A DNA stretch of 64,000 bases. Source: JAUWCL01 sp964599375. GTDB taxonomy: Bacteria > Krumholzibacteriota > Krumholzibacteriia > Krumholzibacteriales > Krumholzibacteriaceae. Under the pieces are notes generated by a model. That model was not told the DNA's origin, ran no database searches, and saw only the letters and a program-made list of their open reading frames with translations. The stretch is taken from the NCBI GenBank assembly GCA_964599375.1, contig CAZREW010000010.1, forward strand, positions 1-64,000, written 5' to 3'. The translations under genes and the position numbers were made by a program. Below, in pieces: positions 25,116 to 34,130 of this stretch (its first letter is position 1; every line of letters starts with the position of its first letter).

Positions 25116-26273
25116 ATCGATTTCGGACTGAATGAAGAGCAAAGAGTACTGCGTTACAGTATAAGGGAATTCGCGGAGAAAGAGATCGGTCCCAGAGCCA
25201 GGGAACTCGATGAGAAGGAAGAGTTCTCTATAGAGCTTACCAGGAAGATGGCCGACCTCGGACTGTTCGGGATCTTCGTGCCGGAGGAGTATGGAGGATC
25301 CGGGATGGGTTACCTCTTATACATAATCGCGATAGAGGAGCTCGCGAGAGTGGATGGTTCCCATGCCGCCACAGTCGCCGCGGGAAATTCGCTCGGCATC
25401 GGGCCGATTACCTACTACGGCAACGAGAAACAGAAGCAGGAATGGCTTCCCAGGCTCTGCAGTGGGGAGATCCTCGCTTCATTCGGACTGACGGAGCCAG
25501 ACGCAGGTTCCGACGCAGGCGCGAGCAAGACGACGGGCGAACTGAAGAACGGCGAATGGGTGATCAACGGCAGTAAGATATTCATAACTAATTCTACGAG
25601 CGAGCTAGCCGCGGTATGCACGGTCCAGTGCGTCACGGGAAAAAGGCCCGACGGCCGCAAGGAGATCTCCTGCATCCTCGTCCCCAACGGGACTCCCGGA
25701 TTCGAGGCCAGGAAGATGACAGGCAAAATGATGTGGAGGGCGTCAGATACGGGAGAGCTCTACTTCGACAACTGCAAGGTGCCCGCTGAGAACCTGCTCG
25801 GACATAGGGGCGAGGGCTTCCATCAGATGCTCGAGACGCTCGATAATGGCAGGCTGGCGATAGCGGCCATGGGACTCGGCGGGGCTCAGGGCGCCTTCGA
25901 ACTGGCGCTGAGATACTCTCAGGAGAGAGAGCAGTTCGGGGCGAAGATCTGCTCGTTCCAGGTAAACGCCTTCAAGCTCGCCGACATGGCTACTTCGATA
26001 GAGGCGGCGCGCAACCTTCTTTACAAGGCATGCCGCCTCAAGGACGAAGGGCTTCCCTTCTCGAAGGAGGCCGCCATGTCGAAGCTTTTCTGCTCGGAGA
26101 CGATGGGGCGCGTGGTCGATGAGGCGGTCCAGATATTCGGAGGGTACGGGTTGATGCGGGAATACGATGTCGAGAGGTTCTACAGGGATTACAAGCTGCT
26201 CACCATAGGAGAGGGGACCTCTGAAGTCCAGCGCATCGTAATATCAAGACAAATAGGCTGTTGCGACGATTAG
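25116..26273 (+). CDS. Acyl-CoA dehydrogenase (short/medium-chain type), probable ATC start
   Basis: FAD-dependent dehydrogenase of fatty-acyl-CoA beta-oxidation. Signature motifs: F-G-L-T-E-P-D-A-G-S-D-A-G (substrate/FAD loop), W-V-I-N-G-S-K-I-F-I-T-N, R-E-Q-F-G, and Q-I-F-G-G-Y-G-L-M-R-E-Y with the catalytic Glu, then E-G-T-S-E-V-Q-R. The frame has no ATG/GTG/TTG where the family begins. The first ATG (25248) would remove about 44 conserved residues. The family N terminus M-D-F-G-L-x-E-E-Q is present as I-D-F-G-L-N-E-E-Q, with ATC at 25116 and GGAGG seven bases before it, so ATC initiation is proposed (385 residues). A sequencing error of one base is the alternative. Its 3' end has a strong terminator. 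Confidence 0.9.
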   Translation: MDFGLNEEQRVLRYSIREFAEKEIGPRARELDEKEEFSIELTRKMADLGLFGIFVPEEYGGSGMGYLLYIIAIEELARVDGSHAATVAAGNSLGIGPITYYGNEKQKQEWLPRLCSGEILASFGLTEPDAGSDAGASKTTGELKNGEWVINGSKIFITNSTSELAAVCTVQCVTGKRPDGRKEISCILVPNGTPGFEARKMTGKMMWRASDTGELYFDNCKVPAENLLGHRGEGFHQMLETLDNGRLAIAAMGLGGAQGAFELALRYSQEREQFGAKICSFQVNAFKLADMATSIEAARNLLYKACRLKDEGLPFSKEAAMSKLFCSETMGRVVDEAVQIFGGYGLMREYDVERFYRDYKLLTIGEGTSEVQRIVISRQIGCCDD

Positions 26274-26310
26274 TCAAAGCATATTCAAGGTAGTGTGCCG
26301 TCCCTGTAAG

Positions 26311-26349
26311 GGCGAGGGCCGCCGGTCGCGCCGGCGGCCCCGCCTTTTT
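26311..26349 (+). terminator. Intrinsic terminator after acyl-CoA dehydrogenase
   Basis: A 10-bp GC-only stem (26316-26325 with 26331-26340, arm GGGCCGCCGG), extended by GGCG/CGCC with one bulged A, loop TCGCG, then TTTTT at 26345-26349. The T run touches the stop codon of the convergent gene. Confidence 0.9.
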
Positions 26350-28304
26350 CAATCCTCCTCGAGTTCCGGTATGTTCTCATAGAGCCTCAGGGACTCGGGG
26401 TTCTTCAAGGCGTCCTGGTTTCTGACCTCGAGGCCGTGGATGATCTTCTTTACGGCCAGTTCGACCTTTTTCATGTTGATCGTATAAGGGATGTCCGCGA
26501 CGGGTATGATCTTCTTCGGGACATGACGGGGAGAGGCATTCTGTCTTATCGTCCTGCGGATCTTTTCCTGCAGTTCCTCTGTCAACTCGATCCCATCAGC
26601 CATCTTCACGAACAGGACAATCCTGACGTCGTCCTTCCATTCCTGACCGATAACAAGGCTGTCGGCGACTTCATCGATGGCCGCCATCTGTCTGTATATC
26701 TCCGCCGTTCCGATACGGACACCGCCCGGGTTCAGTGTGGCGTCGGAGCGACCATACACGATCACGCCGTTGTGAGGAGTGATCTCGATGAAATCTCCGT
26801 GCCGCCATACGCCTGGAAAGACGTCAAAGTATGCCTTGTGGTACTTCTCGCCGTCCGGATCGTTCCAGAAGTATACAGGCATGGACGGGAAGGGAGATGT
26901 GCAGACGAGTTCTCCCTGCTGCCCGATGACCGGGTTCCCGTGGATGTCGAAGGCGTGGACGTTCATCCCGAGACATCTGCACTGCAGCTCGCCGGCCCAT
27001 ACTGCCCCCATCGGGTTGCCGGCGGCGAAGCATCCGTTAAGATCGGTCCCTCCCGAGATCGACGAGAGGCAGATGTCCTCTTTGATCTCCCTGTACACAT
27101 ACTCGAACTCCCCGGCGTGGAGTGGGGAGCCTGTCGAGAGCATGGCTTTCAGCGGTGAAAGATCGAATTTTCCCCGCGGTTTCAGCCCGACCTGTTCGAG
27201 GGCCGTGATGTACCTCGCGCTCGTTCCGAATATCGTCATACCGACATCTTCGGCCAGCTTGAAGAGCGCACCTGGCTTGGGGAAGAAAGGCGATCCGTCG
27301 AACAGCACCACAGTCGCACCTAGGGCAAGCGAACTGGTGAGCCAGTTCCACATCATCCATCCGCACGTCGTGAAGTAGAAGATCCTGTCCTCCCGCTTGA
27401 CGTCAGTATGCAGAGCCAGCTCCTTCATGTGGTGAATGAGTATGCCGCCAGCGCTCTGCACCATGCACTTGGGCAGTCCGGTAGTGCCGGAAGAATACAT
27501 GATGTAAAGGGGATGCTCGAAGGGAAGCTGCTCGAACTCGATCTCGAGCCCACCTTCACCAGATACAAAATCGCCATAAAGGACCGCGCCGGCCATATTT
27601 GAGATATCCGGGTCCTCTTCCACATACGGCACTACAACGATTTTCTCGGCCGCCGGAAGGTCCCGGAGTATCTCCGATATCCTTTCGAGAGAGTTGAAAG
27701 CCTTACCGTTGTACCAGTACCCGTCGGCCGTGAAGATTAACTTCGGTTCGATCTGCCCGAACCTGTCGAGGACTCCCTTGATACCGAAATCAGGCGAGCA
27801 GGACGACCACAGCGCTCCTATGCTCGCCGAGGCGAGCATGGCGATTATCGTCTCGGGCATGTTGGGCATGAATCCGGCGACGCGGTCTCCCTTTTTGATG
27901 CCCATCTCTCTCATCGAACGTGCGAGCCTTGCTACCATGTCATACAGCTCGGAGTATGTGATCGTGACGGTCCTGTTCTTCTCGCTCCTGAAAATGATAG
28001 CAGGATGATCGTCTCTGTACCTGAGAAGGTTCTCGGCGAAATTCAGTTCGGCCCCCGGGAACCATCTCGCGGCCGGCATTCTGTCGCCGTCCTCCAGTAC
28101 TGAGTCGTAGCGGCGTGAATGGATGATATCAAAGAAGTCCCACAGGGTCTTCCACAGCTCGGGTATATTGTCTACCGACCACTGCCAGAGCCCGTCATAA
28201 TCGACGAAATCCGTTCCATAAAGGGTATTGACCTGCTTCATGAAACGGTACATGTTCGTGCTTCTTATCCTGGCATCTGAAGGCTTCCAAAGGGGTCCGC
28301 TCAT
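26349..28304 (-). CDS. Acetoacetyl-CoA synthetase (acetoacetate-CoA ligase)
   Basis: 651 residues, the family's usual length. It activates acetoacetate with ATP and CoA. An ACAS_N segment (F-W-like start, W-S-V-D-N-I-P-E-L-W, N-F-A-E-N-L-L) precedes the AMP-binding core: Y-S-S-G-T-T-G-L-P-K (P-loop), T-T-C-G-W-M-M-W-N, S-G-G-T-D-L, and Y-G-R-S-D-A-T-L-N-P-G-G-V-R-I-G-T-A-E-I-Y. The catalytic Lys of the C-terminal domain is in the P-Y-T-x-N-M-K-K-V-E segment. The W-S-S-C-S-P-D-F-G and acetoacetate-ligase-type N terminus separate it from acetyl-CoA synthetase. It faces the acyl-CoA dehydrogenase, fitting use of short-chain acids or ketone bodies. Confidence 0.93.
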   Translation of the reverse strand: MSGPLWKPSDARIRSTNMYRFMKQVNTLYGTDFVDYDGLWQWSVDNIPELWKTLWDFFDIIHSRRYDSVLEDGDRMPAARWFPGAELNFAENLLRYRDDHPAIIFRSEKNRTVTITYSELYDMVARLARSMREMGIKKGDRVAGFMPNMPETIIAMLASASIGALWSSCSPDFGIKGVLDRFGQIEPKLIFTADGYWYNGKAFNSLERISEILRDLPAAEKIVVVPYVEEDPDISNMAGAVLYGDFVSGEGGLEIEFEQLPFEHPLYIMYSSGTTGLPKCMVQSAGGILIHHMKELALHTDVKREDRIFYFTTCGWMMWNWLTSSLALGATVVLFDGSPFFPKPGALFKLAEDVGMTIFGTSARYITALEQVGLKPRGKFDLSPLKAMLSTGSPLHAGEFEYVYREIKEDICLSSISGGTDLNGCFAAGNPMGAVWAGELQCRCLGMNVHAFDIHGNPVIGQQGELVCTSPFPSMPVYFWNDPDGEKYHKAYFDVFPGVWRHGDFIEITPHNGVIVYGRSDATLNPGGVRIGTAEIYRQMAAIDEVADSLVIGQEWKDDVRIVLFVKMADGIELTEELQEKIRRTIRQNASPRHVPKKIIPVADIPYTINMKKVELAVKKIIHGLEVRNQDALKNPESLRLYENIPELEED

Positions 28305-28345
28305 CCTCCTGTCCTTTCGGTTCCGGTAATAGTCGACAACTTTAG

Positions 28346-28375
28346 ATTATGGCCATTATGGGCATTTACCGTCAA
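28346..28375 (-). promoter_or_regulatory. Promoter of acetoacetyl-CoA synthetase
   Basis: On the minus strand TTGACG (28375-28370), 18-base spacer and CATAAT (28351-28346), 41 bases before the ATG at 28304. Confidence 0.5.
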
Positions 28376-28502
28376 TTTATTTCAGTCTGACAGATTTGAG
28401 ATGAACGTACAGGTATTCTATGCTAGATTGCGCGGGACAGAAAGACCCACCCTCAGACAGGCCGCACGTCGTGCTCCCGATCGGCCGGAAAGGAAGTTAA
28501 CG

Positions 28503-31181
28503 TTGAGACTGCTGACTTCTTCCGCACTTCTGCTGACAGCGATACTGTGCGCTTCCATATTGACAGCCGCTGTCCCGTCAATCGGGATCGTATCTCCAGA
28601 AAAACATTTCGGATTCAGGCCGGGGGCCGACGGCAAGCTCATCGATTATTCTCAGCTTATAGGATATCTCAAGATACTCGATGAATCGTCGCCGCGCGTC
28701 ACACTGAGGGAGGCAGGCCTTACTCCTCTTGGGCGAAAGATGTACATCCTGTTTATATCGTCGAATGGCAACATCGCCGGGCTGGATGGGCTGCGCGACA
28801 TCAACGAGAGGCTCGCCCTTGACCCCGGTATCCCGGATAGCGATAGAGACACGCTCATCGATAAAGGCAGGGTATTTTTCCTGGCGACCCTGTCGATGCA
28901 TTCGGGAGAAGTCGGACCATCGCAGGCTCTTCCCATAATAGCCTTTGATCTGGCGACAAGCACCGACCCGGAGGTGCTGAGGTGGCTCGACGATGTCGTC
29001 TACATGACGACTCCATGCCATAATCCTGACGGAATGGACATGACGGTCGAGCATTACCGGAAGTACCACGGCACCAAGTACGACGGGGCCTCGATGCCAG
29101 GCCTCTATCACAAATATGTCGGCCACGACAACAACCGCGATTTCGTGACGCTCAGCCAGAGCGACACGAAGGTTATCTCGGCTGTATTCAGCACGATATG
29201 GTACCCCCAGGTGATGGTCGAGAAGCACCAGATGGGATCCACCGGAGTGAGGTATTTTGTCCCTCCCACTAATGACCCCATAGCCGAGAATATCGACGCG
29301 GGGATATGGAACTGGGCGGGCATCTTCGGGATGAACATGATAAAGGACATGACTGAGGCCGGGCAGGCGGGAGTGGCGCAGCATTACCTCTTCGACGACT
29401 ACTGGCCAGGCTCTACCGAGACCTGCAACTGGAAGAACGTGATCAGCTTCCTAACTGAGGGAGCCAGCGTGAATTACGCCACCCCGATATATGTCGAGCC
29501 GAATGAGCTCGCGGTGCACGGCAAGGGCCTGTCGGAATACAAGAAGAGCGTCAATATGCCGCTGCCATGGCCGGGAGGCTGGTGGAGGCTCTCGGATATA
29601 GTCGATTACGAGATTTCTTCAACAAGAAGCATAATCAAGACTTCATCGGAGCATCGCAAGGAGATCCTGACATTCCGGAACGACCTCTGCAGGCGGGAGG
29701 TGGAGCGCGGCAGGACGGAAGCGCCGTTTTACTTCGTGATGCCTCGCAATCAGCGCGACCGCTCCGAACTGGCTGAGCTCGTGGACCTCCTTCTGGAACA
29801 CGGCGTGAAGGTATCAAGGCTTTCATCGAGCGTTAAAGTGGGAGGCAGGGATCTCTCAGAGGGCGACATCGTCGTCTCGATGGCTCAGCCATACCGACCG
29901 TTCGCGAAGGAAGTGCTGGAGCGCCAGCAGTTCCCGCTGAGGCACTACACTCCTGACGGTGAAGTGATAAGGCCTTACGATATCACGAGCTGGTCGTTGC
30001 CCCTTCACATGGGGGTGGACGCGTTCGAGATCGATGAGCGGTCTTCGGACCTGGAAAACGCCCTGTCACCGGTGACTGGGGGCACACTCTACCGGGCGGA
30101 CCTGCCCGGAGACTGCGGCGGGGCCGTTTTCGCCGCGGGTGATAACGAGAGCTTCAGGGCGGCCTTCAAGGCACTGGGCGAAAAACTCGATGTCTTCCGG
30201 CTGACCGTGCCGGCGAAGATAGAGGGCCGCAGGTTCGAGGCCGGGGCATTCATCTTGCCCGGCAGCCTCAAGAGTGATAAAGCGCTCGACGGACTGGTAT
30301 CCTCTCTTTCGGTGACTCCTTTCTTCACGAAAGGGGATCCGCGCGGGGGTATCCCGGCTGAATCCCTGAAAAGGATGGAGATGCCCAGAATCGCTCTCGT
30401 CGAGACCTGGTTCCACGACATGGACGCGGGATGGACGAGGTACATCTTCGATACGTACGGTATACCGTTCGAGGTCCTCAGGCCCGGCGATTTCGAGAAG
30501 ACGGACCTGTCAAAGAAGTACGACGCGATACTGTTCCCTAATAATGACAAGGATATGCTCATGAGCGGGAAATGGAAGCGCGGGGATTCGTACTACGTGA
30601 GCAGCTATCCTCCGGAGTATGTGAAGGGACTGGGAAAGAAGGGGATGGAGAGGCTGACCGCTTATCTGGACGAGGGCGGAATGATAGTGGCCTGGGGAAG
30701 GTCTGTGGAGCTTTTCGCCGGGACGCTCGAGATCAGGAAGGGCAAGGAGGAGGATGACAAGGAGGAGTTCAGCCTGCCTTTCGATGATATTTCGGACCGG
30801 ATGGAGAAAGAAGGGTTCTACTGTCCCGGAGCGATGCTCAGGATAGATCTTATCCCAGGCAATCCCCTGACATGGGGCATGCCCCTGGAAGCGGGCGCGC
30901 TTTTCAGCCGGGGAACGGCGTTCAGGACGTCTTTGCCCCGGTTTGACATGGACCGGCGTATCATAGCGAAGTACCCTGAGAAGGATATACTGCTGAGCGG
31001 GTACATCGAGAAGGAAAAGGCAATATGCGACCGCAGTGCGATGATCTGGATGCGGAAAGGAAAGGGGCAGATCGTCCTGTTCGGTTTCAACCCACAGTTC
31101 CGAGCGTCCACGGCTGGCACGTACAAACTTCTTTTCAACGCGCTGCTGCTCGGCGATGCCGATTCGATGCCTTCGCCGTAA
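28503..31181 (+). CDS. Secreted M14-like zinc carboxypeptidase family protein
   Basis: About 892 residues. The signal peptide is clean if translation starts at TTG 28503 (M-R-L-L-T-S-S-A-L-L-L ... L-T-A-A), which has AGGAAG upstream; an ATG at 28401 would add 34 unlikely residues. The M14 zinc site is visible: M-H-S-G-E (His133, Glu136 from the TTG start) and a downstream H-K-Y-V-G-H-D region offering the third ligand, with P-C-H-N-P-D-G-M-D between. V-E-K-H-Q-M-G and F-L-T-E-G-A-S are also typical of this large bacterial subgroup. The C-terminal 450 residues form a separate region with glutamine-amidotransferase-like features (D-A-I-L-F-P-N-N) and no sorting tail. It probably digests peptides outside the cytoplasm. 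Confidence 0.85.
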   Translation: MRLLTSSALLLTAILCASILTAAVPSIGIVSPEKHFGFRPGADGKLIDYSQLIGYLKILDESSPRVTLREAGLTPLGRKMYILFISSNGNIAGLDGLRDINERLALDPGIPDSDRDTLIDKGRVFFLATLSMHSGEVGPSQALPIIAFDLATSTDPEVLRWLDDVVYMTTPCHNPDGMDMTVEHYRKYHGTKYDGASMPGLYHKYVGHDNNRDFVTLSQSDTKVISAVFSTIWYPQVMVEKHQMGSTGVRYFVPPTNDPIAENIDAGIWNWAGIFGMNMIKDMTEAGQAGVAQHYLFDDYWPGSTETCNWKNVISFLTEGASVNYATPIYVEPNELAVHGKGLSEYKKSVNMPLPWPGGWWRLSDIVDYEISSTRSIIKTSSEHRKEILTFRNDLCRREVERGRTEAPFYFVMPRNQRDRSELAELVDLLLEHGVKVSRLSSSVKVGGRDLSEGDIVVSMAQPYRPFAKEVLERQQFPLRHYTPDGEVIRPYDITSWSLPLHMGVDAFEIDERSSDLENALSPVTGGTLYRADLPGDCGGAVFAAGDNESFRAAFKALGEKLDVFRLTVPAKIEGRRFEAGAFILPGSLKSDKALDGLVSSLSVTPFFTKGDPRGGIPAESLKRMEMPRIALVETWFHDMDAGWTRYIFDTYGIPFEVLRPGDFEKTDLSKKYDAILFPNNDKDMLMSGKWKRGDSYYVSSYPPEYVKGLGKKGMERLTAYLDEGGMIVAWGRSVELFAGTLEIRKGKEEDDKEEFSLPFDDISDRMEKEGFYCPGAMLRIDLIPGNPLTWGMPLEAGALFSRGTAFRTSLPRFDMDRRIIAKYPEKDILLSGYIEKEKAICDRSAMIWMRKGKGQIVLFGFNPQFRASTAGTYKLLFNALLLGDADSMPSP

Positions 31182-31190
31182 GCTTCGCCG

Positions 31191-31649
31191 CTAGCGCGAA
31201 CCGGTTATGTCATACAGGAAGGAGCAGGGATCCGGATTCGGGCACCCTGGATCCTTCCTGTTGTTGATCCCGTAGGTACCGCTGAAACTGTCAGCGGTGA
31301 CATAGGTGATCTCGTAGACAACCGTGTAATAGGCGTAACATTCCGGGGGCATGACCGGAACGGTATATTCAGGCGTATCGCCGGTCCCCGTCAGCGTGGA
31401 CTCGTCCCATGATCCTGGAAATCCGCCGAACCATATCGAATCGCCTTCAACAACGACCGTCATTGTGGTCGGGGGAGGAGAGGGGACGGCGCAGTCGTTG
31501 CTCACCAGTGAACTCTCCATCAGAAAGATCCCGCTGTAAGGTGATGTCTGACCGCCGTCTCCATCGTCGTTATTGACCGGATCCTCGCTGCAGCAGATAA
31601 GCGTCGAAAGGCCGAAAAGCAGCGCCAGCACTGGGAATAAACGCTTCAT
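31191..31649 (-). CDS. Small lipoprotein, unknown function
   Basis: About 152 residues with a signal peptide and a C-C pair (L-S-T-L-I-C-C-S-E-D), the second Cys or the first being the lipid site; the residue before it is unusual for a lipobox. The mature part is acidic, rich in Pro, Thr and Tyr and has six further Cys (including D-C-A-V-P, P-E-C-Y, P-G-C-P-N-P-D-P-C), suggesting disulfides. No family recognised. The start at 31649 has GGAG five bases upstream; an ATG at 31667 overlapping the kinase stop (ATGA) is an alternative. Third gene of the phosphatase-kinase operon. Confidence 0.7.
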   Translation of the reverse strand: MKRLFPVLALLFGLSTLICCSEDPVNNDDGDGGQTSPYSGIFLMESSLVSNDCAVPSPPPTTMTVVVEGDSIWFGGFPGSWDESTLTGTGDTPEYTVPVMPPECYAYYTVVYEITYVTADSFSGTYGINNRKDPGCPNPDPCSFLYDITGSR

Positions 31650-31663
31650 GAACACTCCTTTGC

Positions 31664-34054
31664 TCATTCCAGGTCCTTGAAATCTCTCCTGAATTCGATC
31701 AACGGGGCATAATCCTCGTCCGCTCTGGAGAGCACATCGACAGCCCTGTCATAGTACTTCTTCGCTGAAGCCCTGTCACCTTTTTGCATATGAGCGCTGC
31801 ACAGGATCATCAGCAGCCGAGGTTCGTTACCGTTGAAACCGGCAAGCTGACGACATCTATCGATCGCATCGTCTGTCATGCCGGCCTGAAGAAGGACACG
31901 GGCGTATTCTCTGCCGAAGAAAAAGAAATCCCGTGGAGATCTCGCCGCCGCTTCTTCGAGCGCTTCGAGCGCGCCGGCAGTCCTTCCCTCGGAAAGCAGG
32001 ATCAGGCCGTTAAGGTGTTCGCGGCGGGAAGGCTCCGCGAATACGAAAGGTTTTTCCATGAGCGCATCCATGTGTTTCAGCTCCTGCCTTGCTTTCCCGG
32101 GATCGTTATCCAGCGTGATGAAACGGATTCCTTTCAGCCAGCAGGCCCATGCGGACTGAGGATCTATCAGATCGACCCTGGCCATCTCCCGGTCGAAAGA
32201 ATCACCATCCTTCCGCGTCAGATAGTTGGCGGCGATCTGGATGTGGCCGTTGACCTTCTGTCCCTTGAAAGTCACGGAGCCAAGGTAATGGTTATAATAT
32301 TCATCAGACTCTCGTAACCGGCCCGTCTCGGAACATGTCTTCCCTAGCCCTTCAAAAACGGTGTAAGTCGGGTTGTCGAGCTGAAGCAGCGAAGTGTAGA
32401 GCCTTTCAGCCTCATTGTAATCACCTGAGAACAGATAAGCCCCCGCAAGGCTCGATACTGGATCAGGAGAACCGGGAAGGAGGTCCCGGTATTTCCTGAA
32501 AGATCCTATAGCCCTGTCGAACTGGCCCATGCAGAGCAGGGCGGTTCCCCTGTAGTTGTAGGCCTGTGCGTGTCTTCCTGACCTGTTATCAGGATCGATC
32601 TCGAAGAAGCGAGCATACTGCTCAAGGGCGCCCTCGAAGTCCCCGATATATCTCGAAAGTATATAACCTATCTCGATAGGCGTGGTCACCGCATCTGGGT
32701 GAGTGGCGAAGTACTCCCTGAATAGTTTGAGGGCCAAATCCCACTGATGGAGAACTTTTGCCTGGATTATCGAGCATACGGCTAACTCTTCGGTGTTCCC
32801 CCTGTCCATGGCCAGGTTCTTGGCCCGCTCGATATATCTGGCGGCTGTTTCGAAATCCCCGCCCCAGTCATATAAGACAGCCAGTGTCTTGAGCGCATTG
32901 AAATTATCCGGATCGATCTCGAGCGAATGTTCAATAAGCGAGATTCCCCTTGGCTGGTCACCGGAATGGTATAGATCCATCCCGCGCGTATATATGACAT
33001 CCGCATCACTTGACTCTCGCGGTCCTGGACCGCCTCCATCGACAGCTACCGTCCCGGATCTTTCCGCAGGATGATCCTCTCCGGAGGAGATTATATAGCG
33101 TATTATGAAAAAGATCAGAATGGCTGATACAGAGAAAGCGAGCACCGAAGCCAGTTTCCATCCGAAGATGTACTTCCCTGACCCGAGGAAGCCCTTACCT
33201 GTTTCATTATCCGCCGACTCACCGAAAAGATGATTTCTGGCCCTTATCAGATCGGATCGCATCTCTTCCATCGATTGGTACCTGTCATCGAGAGATTTCC
33301 GCATGGCGTGCTCGATTATCGTGCCGATATCGGGTGCGATATCCGGATCGATCTGCTGGGCTGGGACATGCGCTTCGTTGACTATGCTGTACAGGACAGA
33401 GGCGTCATAGTCTCCCTCGAATGGCATGATACCTGTGACCATCTGGTACATCAGTACGCCGAGCGACCAGATGTCAGATCGCGGATCGACATGGTCCCCT
33501 CGTACCTGTTCGGGGGACATGTACCCCAGAGTCCCGGCTCCGGCCATCGTCATGCTCCTGGTCTCCACGCCGGACTGCTTTGCCAGCCCGAAGTCCATTA
33601 TCTTGACCCTGCCCTTGTCGGAGACAATGATGTTAGCCGGTTTGATATCGCGGTGGATGATCCCATTCTCATGGGCTGCTCCCAGTCCGTCGGCTATTTG
33701 TATAAGGATATCAAGTGATCTCGCGAGCCCGGGTCTGCACTCCCTGAGGATGGTCCCCAGCGTTTTGCCTTCGCAATATGCCATCACGATGAAGAGCCTG
33801 TCATCGTATTCTTCGACCTCGTGGATGGCGCAGATGTTCTGATGGTCGAGCGAGGCCGCGGCCCTTGCCTCCCTCATGATCCGTTCGCGGGTAGATCCTC
33901 CTGAAATAGAGGAGGGGGAAAGGAACTTCAACGCTACCGTCCTGCGGAGGTTGATGTCCTCCGCGCGGTAGACTACGCCCATTCCGCCTTCGCCGATCTT
34001 GTCGAGGATCCTGTAATGATAGACGGTCTCGCCGATCATATTCTCTCGGATCAT
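31664..34054 (-). CDS. Membrane Ser/Thr protein kinase with extracytoplasmic TPR repeats
   Basis: 796 residues. The N-terminal Hanks-type kinase (about 12-275) has all key residues: glycine loop G-E-G-G-M-G-V-V, Lys43 in V-A-L-K-F, catalytic H-R-D-I-K-P-A-N (Asp136), D-F-G at 154, and A-G-T-L-G-Y-M-S-P-E-Q. One membrane helix lies near 303-326. The remaining 450 residues are repeated TPR-like 34-mers (A-L-K-T-L-A-V-L-Y-D-W-G-G-D-F-E-T-A, A-Q-A-Y-N-Y-R-G-T-A-L-L-C-M-G-Q-F-D-R-A), predicted outside the membrane as a protein-binding sensor. The SpoIIE-type phosphatase gene is 76 bases upstream on the same strand and may reverse its phosphorylation; the lipoprotein gene overlaps its end. Confidence 0.93.
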   Translation of the reverse strand: MIRENMIGETVYHYRILDKIGEGGMGVVYRAEDINLRRTVALKFLSPSSISGGSTRERIMREARAAASLDHQNICAIHEVEEYDDRLFIVMAYCEGKTLGTILRECRPGLARSLDILIQIADGLGAAHENGIIHRDIKPANIIVSDKGRVKIMDFGLAKQSGVETRSMTMAGAGTLGYMSPEQVRGDHVDPRSDIWSLGVLMYQMVTGIMPFEGDYDASVLYSIVNEAHVPAQQIDPDIAPDIGTIIEHAMRKSLDDRYQSMEEMRSDLIRARNHLFGESADNETGKGFLGSGKYIFGWKLASVLAFSVSAILIFFIIRYIISSGEDHPAERSGTVAVDGGGPGPRESSDADVIYTRGMDLYHSGDQPRGISLIEHSLEIDPDNFNALKTLAVLYDWGGDFETAARYIERAKNLAMDRGNTEELAVCSIIQAKVLHQWDLALKLFREYFATHPDAVTTPIEIGYILSRYIGDFEGALEQYARFFEIDPDNRSGRHAQAYNYRGTALLCMGQFDRAIGSFRKYRDLLPGSPDPVSSLAGAYLFSGDYNEAERLYTSLLQLDNPTYTVFEGLGKTCSETGRLRESDEYYNHYLGSVTFKGQKVNGHIQIAANYLTRKDGDSFDREMARVDLIDPQSAWACWLKGIRFITLDNDPGKARQELKHMDALMEKPFVFAEPSRREHLNGLILLSEGRTAGALEALEEAAARSPRDFFFFGREYARVLLQAGMTDDAIDRCRQLAGFNGNEPRLLMILCSAHMQKGDRASAKKYYDRAVDVLSRADEDYAPLIEFRRDFKDLE

Positions 34055-34130
34055 GGCCGAAGTCCTGATTTCAATGGTCGGGGCCGATGTCAGCCGCTGG
34101 AGCCAGCATAGAGGAAAAGCCGGTATTATT

